Below are positions 7,901 to 11,186 of a stretch of DNA of 11,186 bases, in pieces. Every line of letters starts with the position of its first letter. The stretch's first letter is position 1. Source of the DNA: Comamonadaceae bacterium (lineage in GTDB: Bacteria; Pseudomonadota; Gammaproteobacteria; Burkholderiales; Burkholderiaceae_C); NCBI GenBank assembly GCA_947469815.1, contig CANIRI010000041.1:1-11186 (forward strand). The letters are read 5' to 3'. Below the pieces are notes generated by a model. That model was not told the origin of the DNA, made no database searches, and saw only the letters and a program-made list of their open reading frames with translations. Made by a program: the position numbers and the translations under genes.

Positions 7901-10900
7901 CGGCATCATCGGAGGAAACACACCTTTTAGAGCCAACGGCGGTGCAGGCTCAGCCACCGATGGCGCAGGCGGAGCAGCAGGCTCCATCACGGTGGTCAAC
8001 AACTCTACGGGCGCGATTGTGCTGAATAATTTGACGGCCAGCACAGGCGCAGCAGGGGGTGCAGGCGCGGGCGGCGCGGCAGGCAGCATCAGCGTGACGA
8101 ACAACGCCAGCGGCGGCAACGTCACAACAGCGGCGCTGACCACAACGGGCGCAGCCAAAGGCGCGGGCGGCAATATCATGGTCAGCGCGGCCGGTTCAGG
8201 CACTCTCAACACGAACGGCGCAACCATCGAGTCCTCAGGCGGCGGGGGTTCGACAAGTGCCGGGGCCAACGCAGGCAACATCACCTTGAGCGGCGGCACC
8301 GTCACTTTGGGCGCCAGCCAGCTGCAAGCCAATGGCGGCAACGGCAACGGGACCAGCTTTGCAGGCGGCAACGGCGGCACCATCAGCGTGACCAGTAATA
8401 CAGGCAGTATGACAAGTACAAGCGCAGGAGCTCTCAGAGCCAACGGCGGAATAGCCTCAGGCACAGCAGCAGCCGGCGGCGCAGCAGGCACTGTCATGGT
8501 GACGAATGCCGCCGCTAGCACAGGTGCCATCAATCTGGCAGGCTCTCTCGTCGCCCGCACTGGCCCATCCGTAGGCACCACAGCCGCGTCAGCCGCAGGC
8601 AGCATCACTGTCAACAATAACGCAACAGCCCGCACGGCTACCACGCTAGGCACGCTACTAACCGAGGGCAACGCCAACGGCAATGGCGGCCAGGTCAACA
8701 TCACCGCCACGGGAACGGTGGCTTTGGGGGGCATTTTTGCGAGCAACGGCACCGGCGGCACGCAGCGTGGTGATGTGACGATTCTGGCGGGCGATACCAT
8801 CACCCAGACGAGCAACATTGTGACCCGCAATCTGAGCGCAAGAACAGCCAAGGATGGAGGGGCGGCGATCACCTTGACCGCACAAAACAATGATGCAGAA
8901 ACGGTCAATTTGCAGGCCCGCAATGGCGCGGGAACTGCCAACGTTAACGCAGCCATCAGCTACACCGACGCCACCGGGTTCGACATAACTGGCATCAATA
9001 ACGGCACGGGCGCTGGCGGCAACGTCACCCTGGCAGCTGGCGGTACGGTCACGCAGTCGGGGGTGGTCAACGCGGCGCAACTGACCGCCATATTGACAGG
9101 CATCCGCAGTGCGTTGAACCTGAACACCGCAAGCAACAACATCGCCAGGCTCAATGCGATTACGACGCCAGGCGGTTTCAGTCTGACCAACGGCAACAAC
9201 AGTGTCACTGTGGCAGGCACCATCGCGGCCACCAACAATGCCGTCTCCATTGATGCTGGCACGGGCGGCTACACACAGAACACCAATATTGATGTCTCTG
9301 CCGGGTCAGGCAACATCACCATCGTTGCCGACACAGTTGCCATTGCGGCCAACACAGGCAACAACGCGCTCACCACATCAGGCACGCTCACACTCAAACC
9401 CAAAACGGCGGCCCAGGCGATGTCATTGGCTGGTTCTTCAGCTTTTGATCTTTCCGCCGCAGAAATAACAGCCATTGCAACAGGCGCTACCGGCCCGATC
9501 GTGATTGGCGACACCGCCAGCACAGGCGTGCTGACCATAGGCGGCGCGGTCAGTCTGGCCGGCAAGAGTCTGACGCTGAACGCTGGCTCAATCACGGACA
9601 CTGATGTGCAGACCATCACCGCCACAAACGTCACGCTCAATGCCAATGGCCAGATAGGCTCAAGCATCACAAACGGCATCGACATTGCCGCCACCAACCT
9701 GAGCGTGAACACAAGCGGCAACGCCAACGCGTTTGTGCGCACGGGCGCGATCAACATGGGTGTGGGCACCAGCGGCTCCAGCGTTGGCGCGGGCACGCTG
9801 GACTTGACCGCCACCGGAGCCGTCACCCAAACGGCAAGCACCGGCAATATCACCGCCGGCACGCTGAATGTCAAAACGCTTGCGGATGCGGGTGCTGGCA
9901 TTACTCTCACCAACAGCGCAAACGACGTTGCAGTGGTCAATTTGCAAACCCGCAACCTTGCAGACACTGCCAACGTAGCGGGTGCCATTCTCTATGCTGA
10001 TGCAACCGGTTTTGACGTGGCAGCCATCGCCACTACCAACAACGCTACCCTGGCCGCTGGCGGCGCGGTCACGCAATCAGGTGCCATAACAGCAACGGGC
10101 CTGCTACTGACCGGCACGGGAGGCGCTTACACACTCAATCATGCAAGCAACGCCATCACCACACTGGCAGCCAATACCGGCAGCATCAATTACCGACAAA
10201 GCGATGCGCTTGCTGTGGGTACGGTTGGCGCTGTCAGTGGCGTCACGACAACAGGCACCACACGGATCGAAACCACAGGCGCAGCCGCCAACCTGACGCT
10301 GAACAACGCCGTGACTTCGGGTGCTACCGGTGATGCCATTATTCTGAAGGCCGGCAGCAGCAATCCAACCGGGGAAAGCACTGGGGGCCAGCTGATCAAC
10401 AACGTCGGCACTGACGGTATCCTGGCGTCTTCCTCTTCTGGCCGGTATCTGGCTTACAGCGGAGACCCTGGCAGCACCACAGAAGGCGTGACGGGCTACG
10501 CTAAACGCTACAACGCCGATGCGACTTTTGTGCCCTCGGGTTCAGCCAGCACCTTCATTTATCGCATTGCGCCTACCCTGGCGATAACTGCAAATGCGGG
10601 CAGCAAGGTTTACGACGGCGCCGCACCCACACTCACTTTTGGCACAGCAGGCTTGATAGACGGCGATACAGCCGGCACGGCGTTAACAGGCGCTCTGACC
10701 CGGACCGGTGGCAAGAATGTGCTGGGTGGAGACGCTGTAACGATCGGCACGCTCGCCGCCCAAATGGGATATGGCATCACTTATACAAGTGCGAACTACA
10801 CCATCAGCAAGGCCGCCCTCACCGTCACCGCCGCCCAGGTCAGCAAGACCTACGACGGCACCACCAGCGCCACAGGCGATGCCGCCGTGGGCACACTGGC

Positions 10901-11186
10901 CGGTGCGGGCGCAGGCGAGAGCGTCAGTACCGCCGCCAGCCTGGCCTTCACCACCAAGGGCGTCGGCGATGGCGATAAAACCGTGCGCGCCACGGGCCTG
11001 AAAATCAAAGACAGCGATGGCGCAGATGTGACGGGCAACTACAGCATCACCTACACCGACAACACCAGCAGCACCATCAGCAAGTTGGCCATCACCCTGT
11101 CGGGCATCACGGCGGCCAACAAGACCTATGACGGCACCACGACTGCCACGGTCTCCAGCGCAGACGCTGTTTTCAGCAACAAGGTG
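4962..11186 (+). CDS. Giant TpsA exoprotein, filamentous haemagglutinin family (N-terminal 2,075 residues; cut by right edge)
   Basis: TpsA proteins are secreted by two-partner secretion: Sec export, then passage through a TpsB (FhaC-type) outer-membrane pore, folding into a long beta-helix. They often serve as adhesins, haemagglutinins or biofilm factors. The frame is open from 4962 to the edge with no stop. In order: an ESPR at residues 1-34 (LNRVYRLVWSALHQTWVVASE, then GRGK), a hydrophobic signal core 38-52 with likely cleavage near Ala58-Ala59, and a TPS domain about 60-310 containing NPNGVLFG at 144-151 and GGYVALLG. Next come VVVWADGDTRFAGSI at about 395-410 and NVLLDPENIVL around 452, then a Gly/Ala/Thr/Asn-rich beta-helix-like region to about residue 1840. 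An MBG-like module and YDG repeats follow from about 1873. I see no cysteine in the visible part, as is common for exported TpsA proteins. No partner transporter gene is in the window. Ligand and exact role cannot be inferred. A C-terminal toxin or surface domain, if any, is outside the window. Confidence 0.93.
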   Translation, partial: MHAHASLNRVYRLVWSALHQTWVVASELARGRGKSNATSLISAALLVSLAGLSGGAGAAPQGGQVVSGSGSISASGSAGKSTTTITQASDKLSINWQSFNVAKAETVNFVQPSASALAVNRILDTQGSQILGKINANGQVWLINPNGVLFGRDAQINVGGLLASTLNPDDASIGSARSNFSGNSTAGVVNLGSINAAQGGYVALLGHSVSNQGSINAPGGTVALGAGSAVSLNFAGSKLLGLEVTSNQVNALAENGGLIQADGGQVLLTAGARDSLLASVVNNTGVIRADTAFEHNGKIVLSGGGSGVVSVTGTLAAAGAGLGRKGGTVQVLGDKVLLAPGASIDASGHSGGGTVLVGGDYQGSNASVQNASRVYVAAGISLKADATGHGNGGKVVVWADGDTRFAGSISARGGTQGGNGGFVEVSGKRDLDMQGQIDVAAPHGTGGNVLLDPENIVLSTAANNPGAVTNQNLNTPDLAFGDAPASGTYTVNIASVTGFNELFLQATNDITVSNAVAMVAGNSIRLEANNNIAVNAGISVTGAGNMNLRADADSSGAGGLTLTNAALSAQAGGITLRGASVTGNAASTISSTGAANSNAGNISITADTGGVALAAGVTAIGGTAASAGRNAGTVAITAQTGITTAAITASGSAGATGNNGGGAAGAIRLTNSTSGNITTTGTLTSQTGAATGTGAGGTAGSISVTNNASGGNVTTAALTTTGGTKGAGGNITVSAAGSGTLNTNGTAITSSGGGGLTSAGANAGNITLSGGTVTLGASVLHATGGNGNGTSFAGGNGGAISVTSNQGGMTGTSTGGGAIRVFGGNASGTAAAGGAGGTITLTNTAESTGAINLTSQIVANTGSSVGTTAALAAGSITVNNNATAATATTLGALFNDSGRNGNGGNINITTTGTLSTTSISASGGTVNAGSTLAGRSGGNVTINTGGAITALQSIFANGSAGVGANQAGGAGGVISVTTVGGIIGGNTPFRANGGAGSATDGAGGAAGSITVVNNSTGAIVLNNLTASTGAAGGAGAGGAAGSISVTNNASGGNVTTAALTTTGAAKGAGGNIMVSAAGSGTLNTNGATIESSGGGGSTSAGANAGNITLSGGTVTLGASQLQANGGNGNGTSFAGGNGGTISVTSNTGSMTSTSAGALRANGGIASGTAAAGGAAGTVMVTNAAASTGAINLAGSLVARTGPSVGTTAASAAGSITVNNNATARTATTLGTLLTEGNANGNGGQVNITATGTVALGGIFASNGTGGTQRGDVTILAGDTITQTSNIVTRNLSARTAKDGGAAITLTAQNNDAETVNLQARNGAGTANVNAAISYTDATGFDITGINNGTGAGGNVTLAAGGTVTQSGVVNAAQLTAILTGIRSALNLNTASNNIARLNAITTPGGFSLTNGNNSVTVAGTIAATNNAVSIDAGTGGYTQNTNIDVSAGSGNITIVADTVAIAANTGNNALTTSGTLTLKPKTAAQAMSLAGSSAFDLSAAEITAIATGATGPIVIGDTASTGVLTIGGAVSLAGKSLTLNAGSITDTDVQTITATNVTLNANGQIGSSITNGIDIAATNLSVNTSGNANAFVRTGAINMGVGTSGSSVGAGTLDLTATGAVTQTASTGNITAGTLNVKTLADAGAGITLTNSANDVAVVNLQTRNLADTANVAGAILYADATGFDVAAIATTNNATLAAGGAVTQSGAITATGLLLTGTGGAYTLNHASNAITTLAANTGSINYRQSDALAVGTVGAVSGVTTTGTTRIETTGAAANLTLNNAVTSGATGDAIILKAGSSNPTGESTGGQLINNVGTDGILASSSSGRYLAYSGDPGSTTEGVTGYAKRYNADATFVPSGSASTFIYRIAPTLAITANAGSKVYDGAAPTLTFGTAGLIDGDTAGTALTGALTRTGGKNVLGGDAVTIGTLAAQMGYGITYTSANYTISKAALTVTAAQVSKTYDGTTSATGDAAVGTLAGAGAGESVSTAASLAFTTKGVGDGDKTVRATGLKIKDSDGADVTGNYSITYTDNTSSTISKLAITLSGITAANKTYDGTTTATVSSADAVFSNKV
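7041..7700 (+). repeat. Long internal repeat A, copy 1 (in tpsA)
   Basis: This about 660-bp coding segment begins around GAGGTAGSISVTNNASGG and ends around NGNGGNINITTTG. It is repeated in the same frame 1,023 bp downstream. Nucleotide identity is high, including perfectly identical blocks by eye at 7157-7196 (40 bases), 7239-7295 (57 bases) and 7311-7355 (45 bases). Third codon positions match in these blocks, which points to recent duplication or gene conversion and not only to shared protein structure. Confidence 0.9.
8064..8717 (+). repeat. Long internal repeat A, copy 2 (in tpsA)
   Basis: This is the second copy of the segment starting at 7041. The offset is 1,023 bp over the first half and 1,017 bp after a 6-base in-frame indel near 7400-7420 / 8425-8440. 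The blocks 8180-8219, 8262-8318 and 8334-8378 are identical to copy 1. Divergence concentrates in the stretches that follow, for example TSQIVANTGSSVGTT against AGSLVARTGPSVGTT. Confidence 0.9.
8799..9068 (+). repeat. Diverged internal repeat B, copy 1 (in tpsA)
   Basis: The protein segment from ITQTSNIVTRNLSAR to GGTVTQSGVV corresponds to one about 1.02-1.03 kb downstream. Shared landmarks in order are a TQT start, ITLT, VNLQ(A/T)RN, TANV, DATGFD and TLAAGG(T/A)VTQSG. Identity is clear at protein level but lower than in repeat A, so this duplication is older. Confidence 0.75.
9822..10088 (+). repeat. Diverged internal repeat B, copy 2 (in tpsA)
   Basis: This is the partner of the segment at 8799-9068. 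It runs from VTQTASTGNITAG through VNLQTRNLADTANV and YADATGFDV to LAAGGAVTQSGAI. The offset is 1,020 to 1,032 bp depending on small in-frame indels, close to the 1,023-bp offset of repeat A. Confidence 0.75.
10578..10817 (+). repeat. MBG-like module at the head of the YDG array (in tpsA)
   Basis: About 80 residues with LAITANAGSKVYDG, LTFGTAGLIDGDT, LTRTGGKNVLGG and ANYTISKA match the pattern of MBG-type bacterial surface modules. These have a K-x-YDG opening, a GL..GD turn and a closing NY-x-I segment before the next unit. They are usually tandem beta-sandwich-like stalk or ligand modules of large exoproteins. It differs from the next two units by having YDGAAPTL in place of YDGTT. Confidence 0.75.
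10818..11084 (+). repeat. YDG-type repeat 1 (in tpsA)
   Basis: This unit of about 89 residues opens with LTVTAAQVSKTYDGTTSAT. It contains a GAGAGESVS segment and KGVGDGDKTV, and closes with GADVTGNYSITYTDNTSS then TISK. This is the typical YDG-domain layout in which each unit ends in a TISK linker leading into the next. Confidence 0.8.
11085..11186 (+). repeat. YDG-type repeat 2, partial at right edge (in tpsA)
   Basis: The next unit begins LAITLSGITAANKTYDGTTTAT directly after the TISK linker of the previous one and is cut by the window edge. Its KTYDGTT core is close at DNA level to repeat 1, so the tandem array very likely continues to the right. Confidence 0.8.

Noticed and set aside
7041..8717. 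CRISPR-like or intergenic repeat array
   Set aside because: The repeats are long, in frame and part of one coding sequence. There are no short regular direct repeats with unique spacers.
5115..9988. Long minus-strand open frames (about 419, 318, 366 and 239 codons) opposite the TpsA gene
   Set aside because: They lie antisense to an intact frame with clear TPS and YDG motifs. Their Ala/Pro/Val-rich, low-complexity translations are what the complement of Gly/Ala/Thr codons gives, and they match no family I recognise.
4962..11186. Frameshift or pseudogene in the TpsA gene
   Set aside because: The frame was followed from the ATG to the edge with spot checks near 5040, 7380, 8400 and 10380, and no stop or frame break was found.

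Overview
The window looks like a high-GC beta-proteobacterial chromosome, most likely order Burkholderiales and probably a Comamonadaceae such as Rhodoferax or a relative. This rests on protein style and on the gene order msrB-yciB-bolA-parvulin, recalled from memory and not from a search. No RNA gene, insertion sequence, CRISPR array or replication origin is visible.

Left part (1-1053, minus strand): the first 351 codons of an AMP-forming fatty acyl-CoA ligase, cut by the left edge. It is divergent from a plus-strand series. That series is selO (1104-2660, protein adenylyltransferase), msrB (2697-3131, methionine-R-sulfoxide reductase), yciB (3128-3676, inner-membrane protein), a BolA-family gene (3673-3939) and a signal-peptide-bearing parvulin prolyl isomerase (4004-4786). 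msrB/yciB and yciB/bolA overlap by ATGA, so those three are almost certainly cotranscribed and translationally coupled. selO and the parvulin gene sit 36 and 64 bases away and plausibly belong to the same unit. A strong intrinsic terminator at 4823-4850 closes it. Several members relate to thiol or oxidative damage: SelO, MsrB, and BolA, a glutaredoxin partner.

Right part (4962-11186, plus strand): one uninterrupted open frame of 2,075 codons running off the right edge. It encodes the N-terminal part of a giant TpsA exoprotein (filamentous haemagglutinin family). Visible in order are an extended signal peptide (ESPR), a TPS secretion domain with NPNGVLFG, a VVVWADG / LLLDPEN segment, a long Gly/Ala/Thr/Asn-rich beta-helix-like region, and an MBG/YDG array that continues past the edge. 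I see no cysteine in the visible protein. The beta-helix region holds a recent duplication of about 660 bp repeated 1,023 bp downstream, and a second, older repeated module with nearly the same offset. The short leader between the terminator and the tpsA start can fold into two hairpins. No TpsB (FhaC-type) transporter gene is in view.

The most interesting points are the repeat architecture of the TpsA gene, its structured leader, and its position directly after a periplasmic parvulin resembling Bordetella Par27, a chaperone known to bind FHA. I find no clearly new class of system. The TpsA protein is a member of a known family with an individual repeat layout.
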